Positions 1-9,188 of a stretch of DNA of 51,091 bases are shown here, in pieces (the stretch's first letter is position 1; each line of letters starts with the position of its first letter). A program made the position numbers and the translations under genes. Source of the stretch: Porticoccaceae bacterium (GTDB lineage: Bacteria; Pseudomonadota; Gammaproteobacteria; Pseudomonadales; Porticoccaceae); contig JAHRWI010000007.1 in the NCBI GenBank assembly GCA_019090225.1, positions 1 through 51,091 of the forward strand, given 5' to 3'. The notes beneath the pieces were generated by a model, which was not told the origin of the DNA, did not search any database, and was given only the letters and a program-made list of their open reading frames with translations.

Positions 1-2283
1 AAAAGTCATTTGAAACAACAAAATGAGCAATCCTTGCAGGTGGCCCGAATCCACTTCCAGCTATCGCTCAAGCAACAACATGACGAACTGGTAGATAAAG
101 CGGCCACGTTGTTGAGGAACCCAGAATTCACTAGGTCTATTATCTCTGCCAACCGGAATATCATTACCCATACGCTAAACAACTTACCAGGCGAACTTCA
201 GACTGACCGCCTACTGGTCGTAGGTAGCAATAAAAAGATTATTTTTGACAGTGGTGACACACTTAAAAAGGGTCAGCAATTTTTTGACCCTGTGTTGCTC
301 ACCCAGGCTAACTCAACTGGGTTTTCCAGTGGCTTTATGCTTGAAACCAGTGACGCCTATCTCGTTTCATTCGTCCCAGTTCAACTTGCGGACTTGGTGA
401 TATGGATAGGTCTGGCCAGACAGGTCACCGAAGCAAATCTTGAAGTCATCAAAAATAACATTGCACTCCCGGTTAACCTCAGTTTGATAACCCGGCCCGC
501 CGAACAATCCAGCGCGATTAATGTGTCTACTACACCAGCAACCATGCTTGATGCCGTTTATCCCATCTTCGAAAAGCTGCTGCGCTCAAGAGCAAGCACG
601 GAGCCAGTAGCCACTAAGCTGCTCGACGAAGACATTGTAGCCAGTATAGATAAGCTCGCAGAGTTGCCAGACAACACCGAAGTTTTTGCCGGCATCTACT
701 TTTCAATTGATGACGCCCTGGCAATCAATCAACCCCTGTTCAACTTTCTATTGTTGATAGTATTCCTCGGTGTAGCGATCGCTTCCATCGGTTGTTTTTA
801 TGTAGCCAGAAGCGTAACCACGCCCATTCGCACCCTTGATGAGAGTGTGGCTCGAATTGCCAGCGGCAATTACCAACAACGCGTCCAGCTTTACGAACGC
901 AATGAAATAGGACGTCTCGGCCAGGCATTGAACCTGATGATGGAAAGCTTAGAGTCACGCTCAAAAGAAACCGAATACCGGCTCACCCACGACCTGGCGA
1001 CCGGATTAGCGAACCGAGATTTCCTCGAAAAGAAGCTGACCGCCTGGATTGATACCGAACAGCAATTCTCGACAATGCTCGTCGACATCGCCCATTTTTC
1101 AGAAATCAACAATATCCTCGGCCATGAAAAAGGCGACAAATTAATTGTCGATTTTTCCAAACGACTCAAATCTCTGATTAAAAGCAGCGACCTTATCGCC
1201 CGATTAACCGGCAAATCCTTCGTAATCGTCTTGCTGGATACCAGCATTGATGAAATGGAAAACGTCGCACAGCGGGTCATAACCGGGATGGACAAACCCT
1301 TTGAAATCGACGAAGACAATGTCGACACCGAAATCTATATGGGCGTTGCCAACTACCCCGCACACGGTGACGACAGCAGAACGCTCCTTAGAAAAGCCGA
1401 AACAGCACTAGACGAGGCGCGACATCATCCTCTGCGCTTTGCAACCTACGATAAACGAAGTGACCCTTATAAACCCGAAATGCTGTCATTAATGGGGGAG
1501 CTGCGCCAGGGCCTAAAAAAAGGCGAATTTTTCTTCCAATATCAGCCGAAACTTGATCTCGCTAGCGGCCTGATTACCGGCTGTGAAGCCCTGGTTCGCT
1601 GGAACCACCCTGATCGAGGCAAAGTTTTTCCAGATGAATTTATTGAACTCGCCGAACGCAGCGGTAATATTGGCGAACTCACGCTGTGGGGTCTCTCCGA
1701 AGCGATGCGCCAGGTGGAGGAATGGCAAGCCCTCGAAATCGACGTCACTATTGCCGTCAATTTGTCCGTCAGAGATATTCAATATCGACAATTTAGCCAG
1801 CGCGTAAAACAACTACTCACCGCAAGAAATATCGACCCCAGCTATATCCATCTGGAAATCACTGAAACCGAGATGATGGCCAAGCCAGAATTGTCGCTTA
1901 ATATTCTCCAAAACCTCAGTGCCATGGGATTTAAACTGGTTATCGACGATTACGGTATTGGTTATTCTTCAATGGCCTACATTAAACAGTTACCGGTCAG
2001 TGAAATTAAAATTGACCGCTCTTTTGTCACTCAGCTTCTAGACAATCAAAACGATAATGTCATCGTTAATTCGACCATTGAGATGGTGCACAGCCTCGGC
2101 CTCAAAGTTACCGCCGAAGGGGTAGAAGATAAAAACACACTTGATCACCTTAAAAAGATCGGCTGTGACTACATTCAAGGCTATTATATTAGCAAACCTC
2201 TCGAACAGGCTGACTTCGAACATCTTTTCCTCCAGCACAACTCTTTAGGCCACCGGCAACGCAACAACTCCAATCTTTGTTGA
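1..2283 (+). CDS. Membrane-bound diguanylate cyclase/phosphodiesterase (HAMP-GGDEF-EAL), 5' partial
   Basis: Cyclic-di-GMP signalling protein at the inner membrane. The frame is open to the window edge; the TTG at position 10 is only the first usable codon, so the true start and a first membrane helix probably lie outside. Visible order: periplasmic sensor segment (to about residue 238), membrane helix (about 240-262), HAMP (about 263-316), GGDEF (about 325-480), EAL (about 495-745). The GGDEF signature is degenerate (RLTGKSF in place of GGDEF), so cyclase activity is unlikely. The EAL domain keeps EALVRW, NLSVRD, EITETE, DDYGIGYSS and AEGVED, the residues expected of an active c-di-GMP phosphodiesterase. 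I infer a PDE with a regulatory GGDEF. No operon partner is visible; the next gene is 289 bp away. Confidence 0.9.
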   Translation, partial: KSHLKQQNEQSLQVARIHFQLSLKQQHDELVDKAATLLRNPEFTRSIISANRNIITHTLNNLPGELQTDRLLVVGSNKKIIFDSGDTLKKGQQFFDPVLLTQANSTGFSSGFMLETSDAYLVSFVPVQLADLVIWIGLARQVTEANLEVIKNNIALPVNLSLITRPAEQSSAINVSTTPATMLDAVYPIFEKLLRSRASTEPVATKLLDEDIVASIDKLAELPDNTEVFAGIYFSIDDALAINQPLFNFLLLIVFLGVAIASIGCFYVARSVTTPIRTLDESVARIASGNYQQRVQLYERNEIGRLGQALNLMMESLESRSKETEYRLTHDLATGLANRDFLEKKLTAWIDTEQQFSTMLVDIAHFSEINNILGHEKGDKLIVDFSKRLKSLIKSSDLIARLTGKSFVIVLLDTSIDEMENVAQRVITGMDKPFEIDEDNVDTEIYMGVANYPAHGDDSRTLLRKAETALDEARHHPLRFATYDKRSDPYKPEMLSLMGELRQGLKKGEFFFQYQPKLDLASGLITGCEALVRWNHPDRGKVFPDEFIELAERSGNIGELTLWGLSEAMRQVEEWQALEIDVTIAVNLSVRDIQYRQFSQRVKQLLTARNIDPSYIHLEITETEMMAKPELSLNILQNLSAMGFKLVIDDYGIGYSSMAYIKQLPVSEIKIDRSFVTQLLDNQNDNVIVNSTIEMVHSLGLKVTAEGVEDKNTLDHLKKIGCDYIQGYYISKPLEQADFEHLFLQHNSLGHRQRNNSNLC

Positions 2284-2572
2284 TCATTGCCGTCAAAAGA
2301 AAAGATCAGTGCACTATCGATCTGCAGAGGGCACACAATCACTTGGGTGTTTTTAGCGAAATCCTGCTGCGGCTGTCTAGTCCATATCGTCGAAAACTTG
2401 CGGTGGCCTTCCAAACATGACCAGAAACACGGGCAGTAATTACCCCACTTCCATTGTCTCCCCCTCAGTAAATCACTATGATCCGTCGGCATAACGGGGC
2501 GACCGTCACCTCCTCAGGCTGACAGGCAAAAACCAAAATCTAAGACCACAACTATAAGGAAGGATCATTCTC

Positions 2573-3802
2573 ATGAATAAAAAACACGTACTCGATGGCA
2601 TCCGTGTGCTCGACTTTACCCAACATGTCGCTGGCCCTGGCTGCACCAAAATGATGGCCGAAATGGGTGCCGAAATCATCAAGCTCGAACTCGCCCCCCT
2701 GGGTGAACAAATTCGCGCTATTGGCATGAAGATCAACGACCGCAGCGTCTATTTTATTCAACAAAATCGCGGCAAAAAGAGCATTTGCGTTGATATGCGA
2801 ACCGACGAAGGCAAGCAAATCGTCTATGACCTGGTCAAAGAGGTGGATGTCGTTATCGAAAATTTTGCACCCGGTGCCATCGGCAGACTGGGTCTGACCT
2901 GGGATAAAGTTCAGGAACTCAACCCCCAATGCATCATGTGCTCGATCTCCACCTTTGGCCAGGAGGGACCGCTATCGACCCTGCCTGGTTACGACTATAT
3001 CGGCCAGGCCTATGCCGGTGTCACCAATATGATTGGCGACCAGGAAAATGGCCCTTACATCCCCCAGGCAGCTGTTGGCGACACCATGACTGCGGCCCAC
3101 GCCCTGGCAGCCATCAATGCCGCGCTTTATCATCGCGCAACCGGCGGCTCAGGCCAGTTTATTGATGTTTCCCTGCTCGATTGTTACTTCCATTGTCACG
3201 AAATGAATGTCGGCATGGTCAGCGCCACCAAGGGGGAACACAATCCGATCCTACCGGGCCGACATCACGGCGCAGTCGGCCCCCTCGGCATTTTTAAGAG
3301 CAAAGATGGCTACATCGTTTTAATTGCCATACTTGCGCGCTGGAAAAACCTGTGTGAGGTAATGAATATGCCAGAGCTGATGGAAGATCCTCGCTTTGCT
3401 GACGATGGCCTGCGCGCAGCCAACCGTGAAGTGCTGACACCTATTATTGAAGGCTGGTTACAGGCGCAGGAAAGCGACGAGGAAATCATTAGAATTCTTG
3501 GCGAGAGCCATATTCCGGTCGCACCCATTTTGTCCATCGACCAGGTGCTACATCACCCTCATATGCTAGAGAGAGGCACCGTGCGCACCATCAGCGATCG
3601 CGGAGCAGGTGAATTTCAAATGCCAGGTATGCCACTGAGATTCTCAGCTTACGAAAACGATCTACCCCTGGATGCCCCCTATCTCGGAGAACACACTGAC
3701 CAGATCCTCGGCAAACTACTGGGTATGGACGCTGATAAAATTGCCGCACTTGTTGACAAAGGCATTCTTGTTCAAGAAGTTATACCCGACAATGTCGCTT
3801 AA
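2573..3802 (+). CDS. CaiB/BaiF family (class III) CoA-transferase
   Basis: Soluble enzyme moving CoA between carboxylic acids; substrate unknown. The 409 residues match the family length. The N-terminus (LDGIRVLDFTQHVAGPGCTK) and the GYDYIGQA segment are typical, and Asp170 in AVGDTMTAAHA sits where the family places the catalytic aspartate that forms the acyl anhydride. A strong Shine-Dalgarno AAGGAAGGA lies 8 bp before ATG 2573. An SDR dehydrogenase follows 100 bp downstream on the same strand, suggesting a small acyl-CoA or carboxylic-acid degradation unit. Formyl-CoA, carnitine and 2-methylacyl-CoA transferases or racemases are in the same fold, so the substrate cannot be named from sequence. 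Confidence 0.9.
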   Translation: MNKKHVLDGIRVLDFTQHVAGPGCTKMMAEMGAEIIKLELAPLGEQIRAIGMKINDRSVYFIQQNRGKKSICVDMRTDEGKQIVYDLVKEVDVVIENFAPGAIGRLGLTWDKVQELNPQCIMCSISTFGQEGPLSTLPGYDYIGQAYAGVTNMIGDQENGPYIPQAAVGDTMTAAHALAAINAALYHRATGGSGQFIDVSLLDCYFHCHEMNVGMVSATKGEHNPILPGRHHGAVGPLGIFKSKDGYIVLIAILARWKNLCEVMNMPELMEDPRFADDGLRAANREVLTPIIEGWLQAQESDEEIIRILGESHIPVAPILSIDQVLHHPHMLERGTVRTISDRGAGEFQMPGMPLRFSAYENDLPLDAPYLGEHTDQILGKLLGMDADKIAALVDKGILVQEVIPDNVA

Positions 3803-3880
3803 CAGTAGCGGTTAATCGGAGCGATTTTTCAAGCAAAACTCAACCTTCAGCGATAACAGTGTCAGCACGGCTCTATACAC

Positions 3881-3901
3881 AGGAAACGGGAAACGGGAAA
3901 C
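3881..3901 (+). repeat. Three tandem copies of RGGAAAC at the ribosome-binding site
   Basis: The sequence AGGAAAC-GGGAAAC-GGGAAAC directly precedes ATG 3903 of the SDR gene. The GGA cores are the only Shine-Dalgarno-like material, so copy number would change the RBS-to-start spacing. Function is inferred. Confidence 0.55.
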
Positions 3902-3902
3902 C

Positions 3903-4646
3903 ATGAACAAAACTGCATTAGTAACCGGCGCAAGCCGAGGCATTGGCCGAGCTATTGCTCAGGCATTAGCCGAAGAGGGTTTTGCCGTCGCCTGTTTTGC
4001 CAGAGACCGTGAGAAGCTGGAACAAACCGCTGCATTGATAGAATCCGCAGGCGGCAAGGCCAGCGTGCACACCGGCGACGTTAGCTCCGATGATGACCTC
4101 GAAAACCTGGTTCGCGAGGTTGTAGCCGAGCATGGCAGCGTTGATGTGTTGGTCAATAATGCAGGAATTACCGAGGGTGCTCCGGCAAGCAAAATTTCGC
4201 CACAGCGTTTTCGTGAGGTTTTAGAGGTTAATCTTGTCGCACCTTATGTCCTTTCTCGCGCTGTACAACCGGTGATGAAGGAACATGGCGGTGGCGTCAT
4301 CATTAATATCAGCTCCGTATACGCCTCACAGGGTGTCGCCAACAACTCACCCTATTGCACCTCAAAGGCTGGCCTCGAAGGTATGACTCGAGCCCTGGCT
4401 AGAGAGTGGATAAAAGACGGTATTCGGGTAATTGGCGTAGCACCGGGTTTTGTCCGCACCGACATGGTCGCCGATGCCTTTGGTGGTACCGAGGTGGAAA
4501 AACTGGTGGTGTCTCGTATTCCGATGAAGCGCTTTGGAGAGGCTGAGGAAATTGGCAATTTTGTGGCTTTTCTTGCGACCGCTAAAGCGGGTTTTGTTAC
4601 CGGTGAGACCTTAGTCATTGATGGTGGACAGCGGTCCTTGCTTTGA
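3903..4646 (+). CDS. SDR family NAD(P)-dependent oxidoreductase (FabG-like)
   Basis: Classical short-chain dehydrogenase of 247 residues. It shows the cofactor loop TGASRGIG near the N-terminus, NNAG near residue 88, and the catalytic Ser plus YCTSK (Tyr about 151, Lys about 155). The C-terminal TGETLVIDGGQ is typical of 3-oxoacyl-ACP reductase-like SDRs. It reduces or oxidises a keto/hydroxy group, and neighbourhood with the CoA-transferase suggests an acyl-CoA-linked substrate, which is inference. It may be co-transcribed with the upstream gene despite the 100-bp gap. It converges on the esterase gene; only about 20 bp separate the two stops. Confidence 0.9.
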   Translation: MNKTALVTGASRGIGRAIAQALAEEGFAVACFARDREKLEQTAALIESAGGKASVHTGDVSSDDDLENLVREVVAEHGSVDVLVNNAGITEGAPASKISPQRFREVLEVNLVAPYVLSRAVQPVMKEHGGGVIINISSVYASQGVANNSPYCTSKAGLEGMTRALAREWIKDGIRVIGVAPGFVRTDMVADAFGGTEVEKLVVSRIPMKRFGEAEEIGNFVAFLATAKAGFVTGETLVIDGGQRSLL

Positions 4647-4665
4647 TCCCCGGAATCTGGCTCTG

Positions 4666-5322
4666 TTAATTAACCGGGGAAGCGGACACCGCCCCAGCTT
4701 CGGCCAATAAAGCCACGACCGCCTCCGCCATTTTCTGATAACCCTGTTTATTAAAATGCACGGGGTCGGATTTCATGCTCTGATCGGTTTCTAATTCACC
4801 CAGGGTCTGATCGTCGAGCGGCACTTTAAATTCCCTGGCCAGGCGTTTATACAAATCTGGAGCCCGTCCCCAAATACCAGGTTTCGGTACGCCGATTAGC
4901 AAGACCTCCACATCCAATGATTGAGCATGGGATATCATCTCCCGCAAATTAGTTTCCGTCTCAGCCATTGAGAAACGGTGCAAAAAATCATTGCCGCCAT
5001 GACAGATAATCACCAGGCCAGGGGTAAACTCGGTCAATAAATCTTTTAGCCTCAGCTTACCGTCAGCGGTGACCTCCCCCGATACGCCCGCGTTAATCAC
5101 ATTAATATTGATGTGTTTAGCCAGCACGGCTGGATAACTGTTTATCGGCTCAACACCTACGCCAACCGTTAAGCTATCGCCAAAAGCCAGCACCGTTGCA
5201 TCTTCGGGTAGGGGGCTGAGTTTGGCAGAATTTCCACAGCCAGCCAGCATTAAAGCCAGTAATAAAGCGGCAAGACACAACGTAAAATAACGGCTAAAGG
5301 ATACCCCGCGAATCATAATCAT
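4666..5322 (-). CDS. GDSL/SGNH-type arylesterase lipoprotein (TesA-like)
   Basis: Secreted, probably lipid-anchored SGNH hydrolase of 218 residues. A signal peptide ends in lipobox LMLAGC with Cys29. Block I is FGDSLTVG (Ser50), GNDF is the Asn block, and the catalytic pair DPVH lies near residue 190. The family cleaves acyl esters or thioesters. The gene starts 2 bp after the methyltransferase stop, so the two are almost certainly translationally coupled. The substrate is not identifiable; TesA and EstA-type arylesterases are the closest recognisable relatives. Confidence 0.88.
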   Translation of the reverse strand: MIMIRGVSFSRYFTLCLAALLLALMLAGCGNSAKLSPLPEDATVLAFGDSLTVGVGVEPINSYPAVLAKHININVINAGVSGEVTADGKLRLKDLLTEFTPGLVIICHGGNDFLHRFSMAETETNLREMISHAQSLDVEVLLIGVPKPGIWGRAPDLYKRLAREFKVPLDDQTLGELETDQSMKSDPVHFNKQGYQKMAEAVVALLAEAGAVSASPVN

Positions 5323-5324
5323 AT

Positions 5325-6050
5325 TTATGCCTTTATCGCGCCAAACGCTGCAAAACAGCTATTTTTATGGAGTAATTCGACCTGTTCAAAACCCACCTTG
5401 CGGAGTAAATCAAGCTGATAGGTCACTGGCCTGGGCGAGTCTTCCTTTTCAATATAGTCAAAGACCTTTGTTTTATAGGCTTCGCTATCAAGGCCAGTTA
5501 AGTAGTCCCCATAACGCTGCCACATCATCCCTTGCACAGCTTCGGTTTCATGACTGACCAGATCGCTGATCCAGACGCTGCCACCGGGCGCGGTAATGGC
5601 GTAAATTTTCTCGAAGGTTCGCAGCCAGTCGTCGTCATCACGCAAATGATGTAAAACTGCTGCTGCGATAATCACGTCGTAATGATCCGTGGGTAAGTCG
5701 GCATCGCGGAAATCTCCTTGATAAAGCGCAACTCGGCCCGTGTTGACTGCCTCTACTCGCGTTTTAGCACGGGTCAGCATAGCTTCGCTGAGATCGAGTA
5801 GATCACAGTCAAAGGGCCCCACCTTTTCCAACAGCCGCAAAGTATTGTTACCGGCACCACAGCCGATATCTAATACGTGGCTAATTTTATTGTTGCTCGA
5901 AGCCGCGGCACTGGTCAGCAACTCCATCACCAAAGAAGCATCCACCGTTGAAGTCTGCCCGGTTTCCAGATTCGAGAAGCGTTCGACATCATCGTTAAAA
6001 CGTTCACGAATTTGGGCTACCGTTGATTTATTCTCGAAACCTTTTTTCAT
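5325..6050 (-). CDS. Class I SAM-dependent methyltransferase
   Basis: Rossmann-fold methyltransferase of 241 residues from ATG 6050. SAM motif I is LDIGCGAGNN, followed by the acidic loop LLDLSEAM, GDFRDADLP and the AAVLHHL motif before strand 4. I chose ATG 6050 (MKKGFENKST) because it has an AAAGGC Shine-Dalgarno-like stretch. The track start at 6128 is a TTG with no RBS, and ATG 6092 is another poor option. The gene is divergent from the alpha-hydroxyacid dehydrogenase and upstream of the coupled esterase. The methyl acceptor is unknown; small-molecule acceptors are usual for this type. Confidence 0.82.
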   Translation of the reverse strand: MKKGFENKSTVAQIRERFNDDVERFSNLETGQTSTVDASLVMELLTSAAASSNNKISHVLDIGCGAGNNTLRLLEKVGPFDCDLLDLSEAMLTRAKTRVEAVNTGRVALYQGDFRDADLPTDHYDVIIAAAVLHHLRDDDDWLRTFEKIYAITAPGGSVWISDLVSHETEAVQGMMWQRYGDYLTGLDSEAYKTKVFDYIEKEDSPRPVTYQLDLLRKVGFEQVELLHKNSCFAAFGAIKA

Positions 6051-6137
6051 TACTTTGCCTTTTTTCTTCTCTTCGCTGGAGGCAACTGCCATTACCCGAA
6101 CAAATTCACTAAGATAAGCCTTTCGCAACCGGCAAGA

Positions 6138-7303
6138 ATGGTCACTATGTCATTATCCTCGATCAAGCGTTGTTTTAACCTTGAAGATTTTAACAGCAAG
6201 GCAAAAGCCAAACTGCCCTCACCGCTGTATCACTATATCGAAGGCGGAGCCGATGACGAAATCACCCGTCACCGCAACACCGAGGCTTTTAATGATTATC
6301 AAATCCTGCCCCGCGTGCTGGAAGATGTAACGCAGATCAATATGCAAACCACCGTCCTGGGCTGCACCGTAGACTGGCCGGTATTGCTGGCGCCCACAGG
6401 AATGACCCGATTCTTTCATCATCATGGCGAACGTGCCGTGGCTAGAGCCGCTGACAAATTCAACACCCTGTATTCCCTATCCACGCTATCGACCACTACC
6501 ATAGAAGATGTCGCCGCTGCCACTCGCGGCCCGAAAATGTTTCAGCTTTATGTGCTGCGTGATCCCGCCATTAATGAAGAATTGATCGATCGCTGCCGAC
6601 TAGCCAAATACGATGCCCTGTGCCTGACGGTTGATACTGTCGTCCAGGGCAACCGCGAACGAGACCTGCGAACTGGGATGACCATCCCCCCTAAACCGAC
6701 ACTCAATAGTTTGATGGGCTTTGCCGCTCGACCCAGCTGGTGCTATCGCTATTTCACCAGCCCAGCCTTAGAGATGGCCAACCTTTCACACCATATCGAC
6801 GAAGGCAGCTCCAAAGTCAGCTCTTTAGGAAGCTATATTAACGGCCAGTTTGACCGTGCTCTAAACTGGCGAGCAGCCGAACAAATCGCCCAACGCTGGC
6901 AGGGGCCTTTTGCCATCAAAGGTATTATGACAGTGGAAGATGCACGTCGCGCCCTGGATATTGGTGCCACTGCCGTGATCATTTCAAATCACGGCGGCCG
7001 CCAACTAGACACTGTCCCCCCCCCATCGAACTGGTGGCTGATATTGCCAATGCCGTAGGTGGCAAAATGGATATCATTCTCGATGGCGGTGTGCGCCGTG
7101 GTACCCACGTGCTCAAAGCCCTGGCCATGGGTGCCACGGCCTGCATGATGGGCCGTCCTTATCTTTACGGCCTGGCCGCAGGTGGCCAGGCGGGCGTCGA
7201 GCGGGTGCTGGAGTTACTCAAAAATGAAATTGAACGGGCGATGATTTTATCCGGCCGCCCATCTTTGGATAAACTGGATAGCAGCTTTATACGGCACTTA
7301 TGA
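6138..7303 (+). pseudogene. FMN-dependent alpha-hydroxyacid dehydrogenase (LldD-like), frameshifted as sequenced
   Basis: Oxidises an L-2-hydroxyacid such as lactate or mandelate to the 2-oxoacid with FMN. Frame 1 (6138-7058) carries the N-terminus with YHYIEGGADDE, the FMN barrel and the active-site segment SNHGGRQLD. The frame breaks in a run of nine C (7016-7024). The following frame, listed as ORF 7034-7303, holds the remaining barrel: ADIANAVGG, ILDGGVRRGTHVLKALAMGA, GRPYLYGLAAGG. Adding one C restores VPPPIELVADIANA and one protein of about 388 residues, normal for the family. Either the assembly lost one base in the homopolymer or the gene is phase-variable or inactive. Exact substrate is not determinable. 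Confidence 0.85.
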
Positions 7304-7341
7304 GGTTTGTAAAAAGCTCTATAAAACCGAAGCCCTGGCGA

Positions 7342-7620
7342 TTAGGACAAATGCTTACTCAAGGTATTTTTCACCTCAGATTCAATGGTACCCCGCAGCG
7401 CTGATACCATAAGTCCCTTCAAGGAAATATCGACAATAATATCTTGCTCCGTACAGGCGATACAGGCATTCACACCTGAGCGTTTATAGTGAAGATTATC
7501 GCCCTGCCACTGATATTTACCGCCGAACCTGCCCGCCAGCTGCTCCGCCAGATCGCTGGCCTTAGCCCGGATGTCGCCAAGGCTCAGCTGGTGGTCACGT
7601 TGCACATGTATCTTTGCCAT
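7342..7620 (-). CDS. Polyhydroxyalkanoic acid system (PHA granule region) family protein
   Basis: Small cytosolic protein of 92 residues resembling the PHA_gran_rgn family (start AKIHVQRDH, then a helix with LAEQLAGRFGGKYQW and a C-terminal helix). Members sit next to polyhydroxyalkanoate genes in some proteobacteria; their biochemical role is not established. I place the start at ATG 7620 because AGGAA lies about 9 bp upstream. The track start at 7641 is a TTG. It is convergent with the alpha-hydroxyacid dehydrogenase and no PHA synthase lies in the window, so the family name should not be read as proof of PHA metabolism here. Confidence 0.7.
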   Translation of the reverse strand: MAKIHVQRDHQLSLGDIRAKASDLAEQLAGRFGGKYQWQGDNLHYKRSGVNACIACTEQDIIVDISLKGLMVSALRGTIESEVKNTLSKHLS

Positions 7621-7846
7621 AAGCGGTTCCTGAAAAGACAAGATAGACGGAGACGCACCCCGCTACCACAGCCAAGTATAACCTGCGCCAGGGTATTTTC
7701 TTACTCATTGAAGTCATCGCAGGCCGCCTGGTCGCAATGCGGGAATCTGAACCATAACCCCGGCCCTGTGCTGCGAGAATATGGCTTCATCTTGCTAAAT
7801 TATTGAAGCAAGTCTTCCTTATTGTTCGAAACTTAGCCATTATAGG

Positions 7847-7866
7847 GAGCTGATATACATCAGCTC
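7847..7866. promoter_or_regulatory. 20-bp perfect palindrome, candidate operator (FNR-like core)
   Basis: GAGCTGAT-ATAC-ATCAGCTC has 8-bp arms and lies 31 bp before the start of the MBL-fold hydrolase. It contains TGAT-N4-ATCA, the inner core of an FNR/ANR box, but with C in place of the outer T on each side. Geometry does not fit class II activation of the gene, so repression or another regulator is equally possible. Confidence 0.4.
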
Positions 7867-7897
7867 GTGACTCGACAGTGGTCACAAAAGAGGATTA

Positions 7898-8938
7898 ATG
7901 ACCACAGAAGAAGTCGATGTTCGACGTTTCAGCGCCAAAGAAAGCTCTACTAGAGTCGGTCGTATACCAACGCCGTCCGGATTCCCCGGACTTGGGGATA
8001 TAAATAGCTACCTTATTTTTCCGGAAGACAATTCCGATGAACTCATCCTCATTGACACCGGTGTCCGCTCAGACGAAGCCTGGCAGTCGCTTAATGATGG
8101 TCTCAAGCAGCTCGATTACCACGTCGAAGACATCACCAAAATCATTCTCACCCACGGACATACCGATCATTATGGTCAGGCCCATCGCATCCATAAAGCC
8201 TCAGGCTGTGAACTCTGGGCCCACGAAAACCTGTGGATGACCGTTGAACGCATGCAACCGCCACCCGATCGGCTTGAAAAGGAGCTTTATTTTTATTCGC
8301 TCTGGGGGGTTGATCAAGAACTGGTGGATAAAGCCCTGGCCCGACGCGCTGGTTTTGCCAGCACCTATGAGGCCATGGAGCCAACGCATCTACTCAAAGA
8401 TGGCGAGCAAATCGACATTCCCGGTTTCAACCTGGAGACAGTACATACGCCCGGTCATTGCCCGGATGAAGTCATTTACTGGCAAGCAGAATCAAAGGTG
8501 ATATTTTCCGGTGATCATTTACTGCCTCACATTACACCAGTCTGCCTGTTACAAATCCCTTACGGCGAAGAAGCCAGACCGCCGTCGCTTATCCAGTACC
8601 AGGCCTCGTTAGCCAAAGTCGCACCCTATCCAGCACGAGTGACCTATCCTTCCCACGGCGAGCCTATTCTGGATCACTGTGATCTAATCAACTCGTATAA
8701 CCTGTCAACTGACCGACGCTTATTAAAAATCAGCCGCATCCTCGAAAAAGGCGGCTGGATGAATCCAATGGAGATCGCAAAAGAACTTTTTCCAAAAGCC
8801 TGGCAGGAGCAAATGGTTCCGGTGATGTCAGAAATTCTTGGTCATTGCGATATTCTTGAAGCAGGTGGTCACGTGGCCATGGAAGAAAAAGCTGGGCTTA
8901 TTCGCTATCGTTATATTTCTACGCCGCCGCCAAGCTGA
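7898..8938 (+). CDS. MBL-fold metallo-hydrolase with C-terminal winged-helix-like domain
   Basis: Zinc metallo-hydrolase of 346 residues. The metal site is visible as THGHTDH (about residues 84-90), then HTPGHCPDE, SGDH and a final PSHGEP. The C-terminal about 80 residues (MNPMEIAKELFPKAW and beyond) resemble the winged-helix extension of the LACTB2/GloB-like group. A good RBS, AGAGGA, precedes ATG 7898 and a perfect palindrome lies just upstream. Substrates in this group include thioesters, lactones and RNA, so only the fold and metal site are secure. Confidence 0.85.
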   Translation: MTTEEVDVRRFSAKESSTRVGRIPTPSGFPGLGDINSYLIFPEDNSDELILIDTGVRSDEAWQSLNDGLKQLDYHVEDITKIILTHGHTDHYGQAHRIHKASGCELWAHENLWMTVERMQPPPDRLEKELYFYSLWGVDQELVDKALARRAGFASTYEAMEPTHLLKDGEQIDIPGFNLETVHTPGHCPDEVIYWQAESKVIFSGDHLLPHITPVCLLQIPYGEEARPPSLIQYQASLAKVAPYPARVTYPSHGEPILDHCDLINSYNLSTDRRLLKISRILEKGGWMNPMEIAKELFPKAWQEQMVPVMSEILGHCDILEAGGHVAMEEKAGLIRYRYISTPPPS

Positions 8939-9188
8939 CACAGTAGATAGTGCTGGTGGTTTGCATAAAGAATTCCACAAAAGCCGACACTACTTAACTA
9001 CTAACTGCCTGGAGTTAATCACCTGCCCGTGATCAGCAAGATATTTGGGCAAAAGTTTTCCTCTTTCGCTTTCATCAACACCGAGACAGTGGTGCGAATA
9101 AACGGTGATTATAAGTAATAGGGTACTGATAAATTCTCGAACCTTACTCAGGGCATCTTTTAAATTTTTCGACTTTTAGAGCCTCCCT

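Noticed and set aside
4647-4680. TCCCCGG/CCGGGGA inverted repeat between the SDR and esterase genes
   Set aside because: Loop of 20 nt and no T-tract; one arm lies in the esterase end. Not a convincing terminator.
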